From NCBI RefSeq assembly GCF_003837805.1, contig NZ_RQIT01000010.1, positions 124,001-188,000 of the forward strand: 64,000 nucleotides of DNA. The letters run 5' to 3'. Origin of the DNA: Bradyrhizobium sp. RP6 (lineage in GTDB: Bacteria > Pseudomonadota > Alphaproteobacteria > Rhizobiales > Xanthobacteraceae). This document shows, in pieces, positions 43,871-51,704 of the stretch. Under the pieces are notes generated by a model, which saw nothing but the letters and a program-made list of their open reading frames with translations, was not told where the DNA came from and did no database searches. Position numbers and translations under genes: made by a program. Every line of letters starts with the position of its first letter. Positions within the stretch are counted from its first letter, which is position 1.

Positions 43871-44813
43871 TCTGAAAGGCAAAAGCGTCTACGTCGCCGG
43901 GCATCGGGGGATGGTCGGCGCTGCGCTCGTGCGCCGGCTGGCGCAAGAAGACGTACGGTTGCTCACCGCGAAGCGAACCGAAATCGACCTGACAAACCAG
44001 GCTCAGGTGTTCGATTGGTTCGCAAGGATGCGGCCGCAGGCCGTGTTCGTCGCAGCGGCCAAGGTGGGAGGAATTTCGGCGAACGACAAGCTTCGCGCCG
44101 AGTTCATCTACGAGAACATTGCAATCGCGGCTAACGTCATCCACGCTGCGCATACGAGCGGTGCCGAGAAGCTGATGTTTCTCGGTTCATCCTGCATCTA
44201 TCCAAAATTTGCGCCTCAGCCGTTGCGCGAAGACTCGATCTTGACTGGCCTGCTCGAGCCGACCAACGAGCCCTATGCGATCGCCAAGATCGCCGGCATC
44301 AAGATGGCAGAGGCCTATCGGCGCCAATATGGCTCTGACTTCATTAGCGTGATGCCGAGCAATCTCTATGGCCCCGGGGACAACTATCACCCGGAATATA
44401 GCCATGTCGCAGCGGCCCTGATCCGACGCTTTCACGAGGCCAAGGTCGCCGGAAGCAAGAGCGTCGTCGTCTGGGGGAGCGGTTCGCCGCGTCGCGAGTT
44501 TCTCTTCGTTGACGACATGGCGGACGCCTGTATTCACCTGATGAAGAACTATTCCAACGAGCGGCCGATCAACATCGGGACTGGCAGCGACATCACCATC
44601 GCTGAGCTCGCCCGTATGATCGCCGGTATCGTCGATTATCGAGGAGACATCGTCTTCGATCCGACACGCCCTGACGGAACGCCGCGCAAGCTGCTTGATG
44701 TCAGTCGTCTCTCAACGCTCGGGTGGCAGGCCAGGACTCCGTTGGAGGCCGGGATGAGGCGCGCCTATGAGGCCTACCTGACGACCCACACATCCGCCAT
44801 AGACGATCGGTGA
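43851..44813 (+). CDS. fcl: GDP-L-fucose synthase
   Basis: A 320-residue epimerase-reductase that turns the Gmd product into GDP-L-fucose. Motifs are VYVAGHRGMVGAALVRRL (cofactor loop), FLGSSCIYPKFAPQP (catalytic serine and cysteine region) and NEPYAIAKIAGIKM (YxxxK). The preferred start is GTG at 43851, which has GGGAG upstream and overlaps gmd by 20 bp; an ATG at 43830 in the same frame would make it 327 residues. The overlap means tight coupling of the two enzymes, as in other bacteria. Confidence 0.95.
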   Translation: MPATKFDLKGKSVYVAGHRGMVGAALVRRLAQEDVRLLTAKRTEIDLTNQAQVFDWFARMRPQAVFVAAAKVGGISANDKLRAEFIYENIAIAANVIHAAHTSGAEKLMFLGSSCIYPKFAPQPLREDSILTGLLEPTNEPYAIAKIAGIKMAEAYRRQYGSDFISVMPSNLYGPGDNYHPEYSHVAAALIRRFHEAKVAGSKSVVVWGSGSPRREFLFVDDMADACIHLMKNYSNERPINIGTGSDITIAELARMIAGIVDYRGDIVFDPTRPDGTPRKLLDVSRLSTLGWQARTPLEAGMRRAYEAYLTTHTSAIDDR

Positions 44814-44849
44814 AACATAGTCCTCCCTCCCTCGGCCGAACTTACCAGA

Positions 44850-45455
44850 ATGCGCGAGTTTCAGAAGCTGGATCAGTTTCGTGTGCCGCCGGGGTTTCGC
44901 GGACGGGGAGCGGTCGTCGTGGTGCTTTGGCAGGTCGTTCAATCGACACTCTTTGCACTTTCGCCTCAGCCCTTTTTTGCATGGCGGCGCTTTCTGTTGC
45001 GCCTGTTCGGAGCAAAGATCGGCCGCAAGGTGCTGCTGCGCCCGACCGTGCGCGTGACCTACCCCTGGAAGACTGAGATAGGGGACTATTCCTGGGTTGG
45101 TGATCACGTCGAGCTGTACAGCCTGGATTGTATTTCAATCGGTTCTCATTCGGTCATTTCGCAGCGATCCTATCTCTGCACGGGATCGCATGACATGGCC
45201 GACCTCGCGTTCAGCTACATCACCGCTCCGATCACGGTCGGCGATCAGGTTTGGATCGCCAGCGACGTGTTTGTTTCGCCGGGCGTGAAGGTGGGCAGAG
45301 GCGCCGTCGTCGGCGCGCGGAGCACCGTACTCGAGGACGTTCCTCCCGAGGTCGTGGCAATTGGCGAGCCTGCGCGGGTCGTGCGCGATCGCCTCGCGTC
45401 CGGCGGGAACAGGTCCTGCAATGCAATCTCGGAGCAATCCGGTCCGCGCCGCTGA
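44850..45455 (+). CDS. wcaF: WcaF-like colanic-acid-type acetyltransferase
   Basis: A 201-residue hexapeptide acetyltransferase. It starts MREFQKLDQFRVPPGFRGRG, then FFAWRRFLLRLFGAKIGRKV; the hexapeptide turns follow from about 65 (IGDYSWVGDHVELYSLDCIS), with the catalytic His in LCTGSHDM and IASDVFVSPGVKVGRGAVVG. This organisation is that of WcaF. It closes the wcaI-gmd-fcl group, and probably O-acetylates the fucose or a neighbouring sugar. The following 600 bp contain no clear gene. Confidence 0.85.
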   Translation: MREFQKLDQFRVPPGFRGRGAVVVVLWQVVQSTLFALSPQPFFAWRRFLLRLFGAKIGRKVLLRPTVRVTYPWKTEIGDYSWVGDHVELYSLDCISIGSHSVISQRSYLCTGSHDMADLAFSYITAPITVGDQVWIASDVFVSPGVKVGRGAVVGARSTVLEDVPPEVVAIGEPARVVRDRLASGGNRSCNAISEQSGPRR

Positions 45456-46071
45456 TTGGCTTGAGCCACGGGCCTCAGATTCCTGATCATGCGCCGTCTT
45501 CCGGTCGACACGTGCAGATCGTGATGCCGATCCGGAACAACCTGGCTGACCAAAGGGCGTTGATGTGCCAACCATGCAGCGATTGCCGGTTTGGCGATGC
45601 ATCAATAAGCTCGGGCGTTTAGGCCGACTTCATCGCGGAGGTCCATATGAGCAGTAGCGGCTCGCAGTTTTCGGCGCTTGGGCCGTGGCGTATCGACGAC
45701 CGGACGGATGCTGCGCGACGCCTTATTCCAGAGCGCTTACGGACCGGCTTACGTCTGAGCTGCAATCAATTAGGAATTCAACCTTAAGTATGGATGCGGC
45801 TCTTGGGATCTGTACTCAGATCGAGAAATCTGCAGCAATCTTGTTGCCCTCGTGGTCCGGATCCAGCGACCCGTTCCAGATCAAAGGTTGCGTCGCCGCC
45901 GTCCTCGTTTGACCTCAATCGAGAAATAAGGATATCTGGACCTGGAAATGCAACCTGTGGTGATGTCTGAGCGACGATCCATGCGCCCGAGGCGAGTGAA
46001 TGCCTGTTGATCGCTACGCCGAATACACGGAAAATCGAAATGGACTAGAGGCAGAGCCGAGGGGACGGCTG
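45456..46071. other. Poorly coding stretch
   Basis: About 615 bp in which only short frames of odd composition occur (for example 45685-45912). No domain, repeat or structured RNA was recognised. It begins the low-density junction that continues to 47742. Confidence 0.4.
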
Positions 46072-46290
46072 ATGCCAAGAACTCTCCAGGAACAGCTGGA
46101 CCAGGTTGAGCGCGACATCAGACTCTTCACGGAGTTTGATAGGGCAGAGAAGGCTCGGTTGAATTGCGAGTCTTACCTGTGGACTGCCGAGGACCGGATC
46201 GAGTGGCAGGAGACGCAATCTGACAATGCTCGACGACTACGAGAACTTCTCGACGAGCGTGAAGCTTTGCGCCGCCAGCTGAGTCTCTAA
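46072..46290 (+). CDS. Small coiled-coil hypothetical protein (72 aa)
   Basis: Starts MPRTLQEQLDQVERDIRLFT and is strongly helical and charged to the end (RRLRELLDEREALRRQL). ATG at 46072 is chosen since GAGGGGA lies seven bases upstream; a longer frame from 46000 has no ribosome site. No function is recognised; it may be a conserved short protein of the genus. It lies beside the transposase remnant. Confidence 0.5.
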   Translation: MPRTLQEQLDQVERDIRLFTEFDRAEKARLNCESYLWTAEDRIEWQETQSDNARRLRELLDEREALRRQLSL

Positions 46291-46440
46291 AACCTATGAT
46301 TGCTGATACTGAAATCCGCAACGAAAAGATGGCGGCTCTCCCTGACCCTGCTTCAAGAATGCCCCCGCTTCGATCTTACCCGCATTCGCCTTCTAATTGC
46401 TTTGCCGAGAGCGACGTTCTTCGCGCGGCACCCCGCAATC

Positions 46441-46680
46441 GGAATGATTGATCAATCCGGCAGCGGACCGCTGCTGACGGATCGAAATCGTCGGTGCGGA
46501 TGATGCGGGTTCGAGCGCACTTGGTCGCGCAGGCGTGCGGTCTTGAGAAGGTCGAGGACGGCAGCCGGATGCAGCCAGCCATTTCAGTCGGGATGCAGGT
46601 GATATCTGTGAGCCAGAGCCGACCCCAGGCCGGAGCGGTGAAGTCGCGCGCCACGACGTACTGCGCATGACCACCTCAAG
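46441..46680 (-). pseudogene. Degraded IS3-family transposase remnant
   Basis: On the minus strand one frame reads ARDFTAPAWGRLWLTDITCI, then PTE, which matches the start of the DDE integrase domain of IS3-type OrfB (typically NRDFTA..PNQLWVTDITYI.T). After PTE the match moves into another frame (HPAAVLDLLKTA, resembling WLYLAAVLDLFSR), which shows a frameshift, and then breaks off. Only about 240 bp remain and no terminal inverted repeats were seen, so this is a decayed fragment and not an active element. Confidence 0.7.
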
Positions 46681-46881
46681 CACGATCCGTCGGTCTATGT
46701 CTTCGGGTTGCAAGCCGGCCTGCTGGCACTTGCGAGGCCTGTGGGCGATACGGCCCCGAGCCAAAATGACGAGAAGCAGCCTTGGAGAATGCGCTGGCTC
46801 AAATCCGGCGACCGCTCCCCGGTCAATCCAGCGCCTTTGGTGTTTAGCGCAAAGTCGCCCAAGTCAATTCGCTTCGGTCTC

Positions 46882-47148
46882 CTACCGGACGTACCAATAC
46901 CCCCACCAGCGCTGGGACACCGGGCGCGCCTGCGCCTTCATGGCTGCGACTTCCTCGACCGGGCGAAGCTGGGGGCCGTAAATTGCGGGCGGGTAGACGT
47001 CATCCCATAGCACAACTCCGCCTTGAATGTGGGCCGCCCGCTGATGCGCCGGAGCAAGGGCGAGCTCGGCGGCTGAAGCCACCGATACGGTCAAGCTGAG
47101 GCCGAGGGCAGACAGCGCAATGGATGGAATTAGGCGGCGGAGGTGCAT
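46882..47148 (-). CDS. Small exported protein (88 aa)
   Basis: Starts MHLRRLIPSIALSALGLSLT, a signal peptide ending near ASAAE, with GAGGGA about nine bases upstream of the ATG. The mature part of about 60 residues reads LAPAHQRAAHIQGGVVLWDD, then VYPPAIYGPQLRPVEEVAAM, and has a Trp-rich ending (RWWGYWYVR). The frame extends upstream to 47259 but without a signal. It lies in the poorly coding junction. Function unknown. Confidence 0.5.
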   Translation of the reverse strand: MHLRRLIPSIALSALGLSLTVSVASAAELALAPAHQRAAHIQGGVVLWDDVYPPAIYGPQLRPVEEVAAMKAQARPVSQRWWGYWYVR

Positions 47149-47742
47149 TGGATTGAATCCCTCGTGAGTGAGATGCGAAATAATGCGACGGGTTCCAAAT
47201 GGTTGCAAGGGCATGGGCTGGCTCGGTTGTCCTAAATTTGACGACCGAGGAAGAGGCATCTGCTCGACGGCAGCAGGCCGCGAGCACCTCCGCTATATGC
47301 GTACACCTCTCTATATAGAGCGTGGCCCTTACAGAAGGATTTGGAGCGGGGCTGCCGAGACGAGATGCACGGCAGGCTCGCAGGGCGGCACTGCATGCGC
47401 ACGAGAGATCACGCCTGAACAATCTTTCGGCGCCAGGAATCGCCGAGAACCATGATGTCGACACACTGCTTGGCCTTGATAAGTCCTGCAATATCCGGGA
47501 CGACTCCTATGGCTTCTGCACTTGTCTCCGCTTCCATATTCGGCACAGGCCTCATCTTGGGATACGCACTGCGCACCTGGCGCGGCCAACGAGGACCTGC
47601 GAGCTCATCTCGCGGCACCTCGCGTCGGGCGGCCCAGCCGACTCCCACCTCGACGTTCGGCCATGCCCGGCGAGCCTTTTAGGTAAGGTCTGATTGGCGC
47701 GCGGGCATCTGGGGGCTCGCCGAAAAGAATGGGGCATGACGT
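47149..47742. other. Low-coding junction with one doubtful small gene
   Basis: About 590 bp. The only plausible coding part is a possible short membrane protein at 47509-47682. Other frames here overlap each other and have no recognisable features. The region 47280-47330 is less GC-rich than its surroundings (ATATGCGTACACCTCTCTATATAGAG) and could be a promoter. Confidence 0.35.
47509..47682 (+). CDS. Possible small membrane protein (57 aa)
   Basis: Starts MASALVSASIFGTGLILGYA, one hydrophobic segment followed by LRTWRGQRG and a basic, low-complexity tail. The shape (a single membrane helix, then an Arg-rich end) is common among small conserved proteins in this group of bacteria. There is no clear ribosome-binding site, so the call is tentative. 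Confidence 0.3.
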   Translation: MASALVSASIFGTGLILGYALRTWRGQRGPASSSRGTSRRAAQPTPTSTFGHARRAF

Positions 47743-48015
47743 ATGAGTGAACCCAAGAAGGACGCGCCTCGGCGCTACATCGTCGATGGCGCCGGACAAC
47801 GTGTGCTTGTTGGGTTGAAGATCTCGGAGACGATCGAATTCGAAACCTTGGACAATCCGGATGCCCGCTTGAGCGCTGGTGCTGAGGCGGAGCCTTGTGT
47901 TCGCGAGGACGAGCGTTGGCTCGAGCTCTACATCAAACACGAGCGGGCCTGGAACGATTGGATGGCCGAAACCCGTGCCCGGGGCCGGGTGGAGAAGCCC
48001 CGCTTGCTCAACTAA
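47743..48015 (+). CDS. Conserved hypothetical protein (90 aa)
   Basis: A soluble, charged protein starting MSEPKKDAPRRYIVDGAGQR, then VLVGLKISETIEFETLD, and a C-terminal helix WLELYIKHERAWNDWMAETR. The pattern is coherent and codon use is native. No family is recognised. Its stop is 38 bp from that of the phosphatase gene on the opposite strand. Confidence 0.6.
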   Translation: MSEPKKDAPRRYIVDGAGQRVLVGLKISETIEFETLDNPDARLSAGAEAEPCVREDERWLELYIKHERAWNDWMAETRARGRVEKPRLLN

Positions 48016-48053
48016 CGAAGCGTATCGCCAGGGCCGGCCCGCCGCGTCCGCGC

Positions 48054-48791
48054 TCACACCGCGAGCATGCGGCTTCCCTGAATGCTCATCAGGGTGAGGT
48101 TGCCGGTCGCGTAGGCGCCGGTGTCGATGTTGACGCGGTTGGTCAGGAATTCCGCGCTGCGCACCGGCGTATGACCATGGACAATATACTTGCCGAACTG
48201 CTCCTCGCTCCGCAGGAATTCCTCGCGAATCCAGAGCAGATCGCGCTCCGTCTGCTCGGCCAACGGGACGCCCGGCCGAACGCCGGCGTGGACGAAAAAG
48301 AAGTCCCCGCAACAGAAGCTCAACCGCAGATTGTCCAGGAATTCCAGATGTTCGGTCGGCATCGCGCGAATCAAGTCGCGCAGGATCGATGCCGGCTCGT
48401 CGCGCTTGAGATCTGGCGGGGCCAGTCCGTAGGACATCAATGTCTGGGTCCCGCCGAAGGCAATCCAGTCCTCGAACAGTGAAGGGTCTTCGAACACCCT
48501 CACCAGAAAGGCCTCGTGGTTGCCCTTGAGGAAAACCGCATTTCCCCTGCGGCTCCGCTCGACCAGGATGTCGAGGGTGGAGCGCGTATCCGGGCCGCGA
48601 TCGATGTAATCGCCCATGTAGACTTCGACAGCATAGCGCGGCCGGCTACGCTCGACGTCGGCGTCGATCACCCGCAGCATGGGCTGAAGCAAGTGTGCGC
48701 AGCCGTGAATATCCGAGATCGCATAGATGCGCACTCCGTCCGGCAATTGCGGTTTGGGAATGGGCGGGCGTGGTCGCGCGAGAGATTTCAT
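48054..48791 (-). CDS. PPP-type serine/threonine(-tyrosine) phosphatase 2
   Basis: A 245-residue metallophosphatase with all motifs: SDIHG, GDYIDRG, GNHEAF, VHAG and VHGHTP, then NRVNIDTGAYATGNLTLMS. It is a paralogue of the enzyme at 16658, with the same length and order of motifs, and high identity by eye. The start is set at the ATG at 48791 to match the paralogue; the open frame to 49040 adds non-conserved residues. It sits upstream of no obvious operon but beside the second initiating transferase. A role in dephosphorylating the tyrosine kinases is inference. Confidence 0.85.
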   Translation of the reverse strand: MKSLARPRPPIPKPQLPDGVRIYAISDIHGCAHLLQPMLRVIDADVERSRPRYAVEVYMGDYIDRGPDTRSTLDILVERSRRGNAVFLKGNHEAFLVRVFEDPSLFEDWIAFGGTQTLMSYGLAPPDLKRDEPASILRDLIRAMPTEHLEFLDNLRLSFCCGDFFFVHAGVRPGVPLAEQTERDLLWIREEFLRSEEQFGKYIVHGHTPVRSAEFLTNRVNIDTGAYATGNLTLMSIQGSRMLAV

Positions 48792-49403
48792 GGCGCTCAA
48801 TCGGTCGGGTGGTCGAAAAATGTCCCCAAGTCGCCGGCACCGGAGAGCTTCCATCCAACACGAACAACGCAAATTCGGTGGGGCCGCGTCGTCGTTCTCC
48901 GACCTGATCACGCCAAAAGAAGGGCGCGGCATTTTTTGCCGGCCTTGTTGCGGCTTCAGGAACGACAGCGGTTCGCAGGAATTGCATCGCTGCCCCGAAG
49001 CGTGCGGCAAGTCTGCATGACTCGGCACGAATTTTTGCATGCAGCCACAGATAGAAGGCCCAGGAAATTCTCGTTTCGACCTCGATTGTGCCTTCGGGGA
49101 GCAACGCAGCGCCTCAAAGTTGAGCGAAGAAGCGTTGATGCTAACGACTGGCCTTTCATCCGATGCGGAACTTGATTCAAAATAGGGCAGTCCGTCCGCT
49201 CATATGTCAGCACTGTGACGACATTTTCAGGGCGCCGAATTTCGCTGCGCATTTCAACACGACGCATTGTCCGTGCGCCGCAAAAGTTTTGAGTGCAGCG
49301 CCACAATGTCGCTGCGATCAATCAACACTTTCCATGCGGGGAAGTGACGAGTCTTCAGCATCACGATGAGCGTCAGGCACTCTCTCGATAAGCAGAGGTT
49401 CGA
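48792..49403. promoter_or_regulatory. Control region between phosphatase 2 and initiating transferase 2
   Basis: About 610 bp. No convincing gene is present. It includes GTGCGCCGCAAAAG at 49274-49287, which recurs with one mismatch (GTGCGACGCAAAAG) at 54573-54586 upstream of the second kinase unit. The two positions fit a shared operator, but this is a weak signal. Confidence 0.35.
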
Positions 49404-50834
49404 ATGGCTGTTGCAACTTATGGTTCTGAGAATGCTCATGTGCTGTCATCTGCGCGCGGCAGCGCTCTTCAGAGGCCGTTCCAGATCTTCGTCATCGGTG
49501 CTGATCTTCTGTTGATCCTGTTGAGCTATGCGGCGGGTGCTTCGCTGTATGGAATGGCCGTCGCTTCGTCTCCCGACGGCGCATCGGTGGGAGCCGGATT
49601 GTTCGTCGGCGTGGTGTTCGTCGGGATTGCCTATTTCCGGGACGTCTATTCCACGCACCGCCTGCTCAATCTCGTGTGGCAGCTTCGAATGGCGGTGTTT
49701 ATCTGGCTGACGTCGCTCACGATCCTTGCCGTTGCGGCCTTCCTGCTGAAATCGACCGACAATCTATCGCGCGGAACCGTCATCGTGTTCGGCGTGATCG
49801 GCGGGCTTGGCTTGATCAGCCTCCGCTTCGGCTGGCAGGCCGTGTTCGGCACGAGCTTTGCGAGAAGCCGGTTGGTCGATCGCAAGGTGATCCTGCTCAG
49901 CCTGAAGCCGCTCGACTTCACCTCGAACCGCTTCAAGGATCTGCGCAGGAATGGCTTCGACGTCATGCGCCATTTCGTGCTCGGAGCCGACCAGGATGAC
50001 GGGCACTGGGAGCGGCAGATCCGCGACGTCATCCGTCAGTCGCGCTCGGCTGATGTCGACGAATATCTGCTTGCGCTCGACTGGAACGAATTGCCGATGC
50101 TGCGCAAATTGGGGCCATATTTGCGTGCCGTCCCCCAGCCCATTCGCCTGCTGCCGGACGACTCGGTCGCTGATCTGGTGACCCGTCCCTTTCTGCCCGT
50201 CAGCGGAACCGTAGCGGTTGAGATCCAGCGACCGCCGCTCACAATTCTCGAGCGGCTGCAAAAGCGCTGTCTCGACGTCGGTGTCGCTCTGTTCGCGCTT
50301 GTGATGCTGACGCCGCTGCTGCTGACCGTTGCCGTGCTGATCAAGCTGGATTCCCCCGGAACCGTCATATTCCGGCAGTCGCGTCGGGGCTTCAACGGCA
50401 GGCCGTTCGAAATCTGGAAATTTCGGACGATGACCGTCAGTGAAAACGGCGAGACGGTGACGCAGGCGACCAAGAGGGATGCTCGGGTCACCAAGATCGG
50501 GCGCTTCCTGCGCATGACGAGCATCGACGAGCTGCCGCAGCTCTGGAACGTGTTGCGCGGCGACATGTCACTGGTTGGACCGCGCCCGCACGCGCTCGCT
50601 CATGACAATTACTACGACGAGCTCATCAGCAAGTACGTCTACCGCCATCACATGAAGCCGGGTCTGACGGGCTGGGCCCAGGTGAACGGATTCAGGGGAG
50701 AAACGCCGACGATCGATCTCATGGAGAAACGTGTCGAGTACGACGTCTGGTACGTCAGCAACTGGAACATCTGGCTCGACCTGAAGATCATGGCCCGCAC
50801 AGCTTCCGCAGTGATGTTCCAGGAAGCCTACTAG
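49404..50834 (+). CDS. Polyprenyl-phosphate hexose-1-phosphate transferase 2 (WcaJ/ExoY-like)
   Basis: A 476-residue initiating enzyme similar to that at 39254. About four membrane helices in the N-terminal half are followed by the catalytic part starting LQKRCLDVGVALFALVMLTP, with EIWKFRTM, the Asp-Glu pair in TSIDELPQLWNVLRGDMSLV, GPRPHA and KPGLTGWAQVNGFRGET. All the expected catalytic landmarks are present, so it should load a sugar phosphate on undecaprenyl phosphate. It probably starts the repeat unit of the second polysaccharide, encoded downstream. The gene is followed by a hairpin. Confidence 0.93.
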   Translation: MAVATYGSENAHVLSSARGSALQRPFQIFVIGADLLLILLSYAAGASLYGMAVASSPDGASVGAGLFVGVVFVGIAYFRDVYSTHRLLNLVWQLRMAVFIWLTSLTILAVAAFLLKSTDNLSRGTVIVFGVIGGLGLISLRFGWQAVFGTSFARSRLVDRKVILLSLKPLDFTSNRFKDLRRNGFDVMRHFVLGADQDDGHWERQIRDVIRQSRSADVDEYLLALDWNELPMLRKLGPYLRAVPQPIRLLPDDSVADLVTRPFLPVSGTVAVEIQRPPLTILERLQKRCLDVGVALFALVMLTPLLLTVAVLIKLDSPGTVIFRQSRRGFNGRPFEIWKFRTMTVSENGETVTQATKRDARVTKIGRFLRMTSIDELPQLWNVLRGDMSLVGPRPHALAHDNYYDELISKYVYRHHMKPGLTGWAQVNGFRGETPTIDLMEKRVEYDVWYVSNWNIWLDLKIMARTASAVMFQEAY

Positions 50835-50852
50835 TCGGCTCGATCTCTGAAG

Positions 50853-50883
50853 AACCGGAGCCTCCGACCCGAAGGCTCAGGTT
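50853..50883 (+). terminator. Hairpin between converging genes
   Basis: An 11-bp stem with one mismatch (AACCGGAGCCT at 50853-50863 and AGGCTCAGGTT at 50873-50883) and a 9-nt loop, 18 bp after the stop of the initiating transferase. It overlaps the stop of the converging minus-strand gene. It has no T-tract and may work as a bidirectional terminator. Confidence 0.5.
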
Positions 50884-51164
50884 CCATTGCGCGGCGGCCT
50901 GCCAAAGATCCGCATGATGGCATCGCGCAGGGCGAGCAGCGGCGGCACGAGCACGAAAAAGGCCCCCATTGCAACGGAGACGATGACGTGGCGGATCGAA
51001 AAAGGTTCGTCCTGCTCGATCTCGCGCCGGCTTGGGTCGATGGGCGCCGGCGAGAGCGTCGTCGTCATAGGTTGTCGAAGCGGCTTGCGCGGGGGAACTA
51101 CGATCAACACGAAGAGAATGTTGAGCAGAACCCAAATCGTCAAAATCGTAAGGGCGATCAGCAT
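50877..51164 (-). CDS. Small two-helix membrane protein (95 aa)
   Basis: Two hydrophobic segments (LIALTILTIWVLLNILFVLI at the N-terminus, and VIVSVAMGAFFVLVPPLLAL near 65-85) flank a charged loop rich in Pro and Arg. GTG at 51173 would add three residues. It is read toward the transferase and convergent with it. No known family is recognised; it is a plausible accessory of the polysaccharide locus. Confidence 0.55.
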   Translation of the reverse strand: MLIALTILTIWVLLNILFVLIVVPPRKPLRQPMTTTLSPAPIDPSRREIEQDEPFSIRHVIVSVAMGAFFVLVPPLLALRDAIMRIFGRPPRNGT

Positions 51165-51680
51165 CCGAGCCACCGGAAAGGAACTGCCGAGTATGAGGCG
51201 AGCTTAGCCTCTGGGAACCGAGAATGAAAGATGCCTAAAGTTTCGGCGATTTGAGGCATCAGGGCCTTGTCTCGTTTGTCGCCGGCTGGTCGCCAATGGC
51301 CGCACTGTCCTGGCCACCATCTTTGTCGTCAATCCTTGCTTTTGGCTAGAGCAATAACTGCAAGTTGTGGATTCCGGACGAATACGGAGATCGCGTGCGG
51401 GCGCGCAGCGGGATCAAGGTCCGCTCGGCGCTTCCCGATCGAGAGAGGGGTCTCCCCCGCAGCAAGGGACGCGGGTCTGTGGGCCGCCAGCGTCTGACGC
51501 CAGTCTGGCTGAAACACGATCCCTGCTGATTGAAGCCCGAGGGTTCTGCTCTCATGCAGTGCTGAGCTTGCTCACCCCGCTTGCGCGGGGGATGCTCCGC
51601 ATCGGCGCAATTCGAGCTCCCCCGGTCGAGGAGGGTGGACCACGGCGCCCGACCGAACTCCTCATCCATCCGCGCGAGCG
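51165..51680. other. Intergenic region rich in small hairpins
   Basis: About 515 bp without a convincing gene. It carries two adjacent short inverted repeats: CCCCGC-TTGC-GCGGGG around 51578-51593 and GATGC-TCC-GCATC around 51592-51604. Both fall in a GC-rich part of the region. The frames here (for example 51367-51723) lack coding features. Confidence 0.4.
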
Positions 51681-51702
51681 GGAGGCGCGGCGCCGCGCCT
51701 CC
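51681..51702 (-). terminator. Perfect palindrome after tyrosine kinase 2
   Basis: A 22-bp perfect palindrome (GGAGGCGCGGC followed at once by its complement) beginning 3 bp after the stop of the kinase gene on the minus strand. It would form a very stable stem in the mRNA but there is no T-tract, so it is a likely but not canonical terminator. Confidence 0.55.
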
Positions 51703-51704
51703 GC

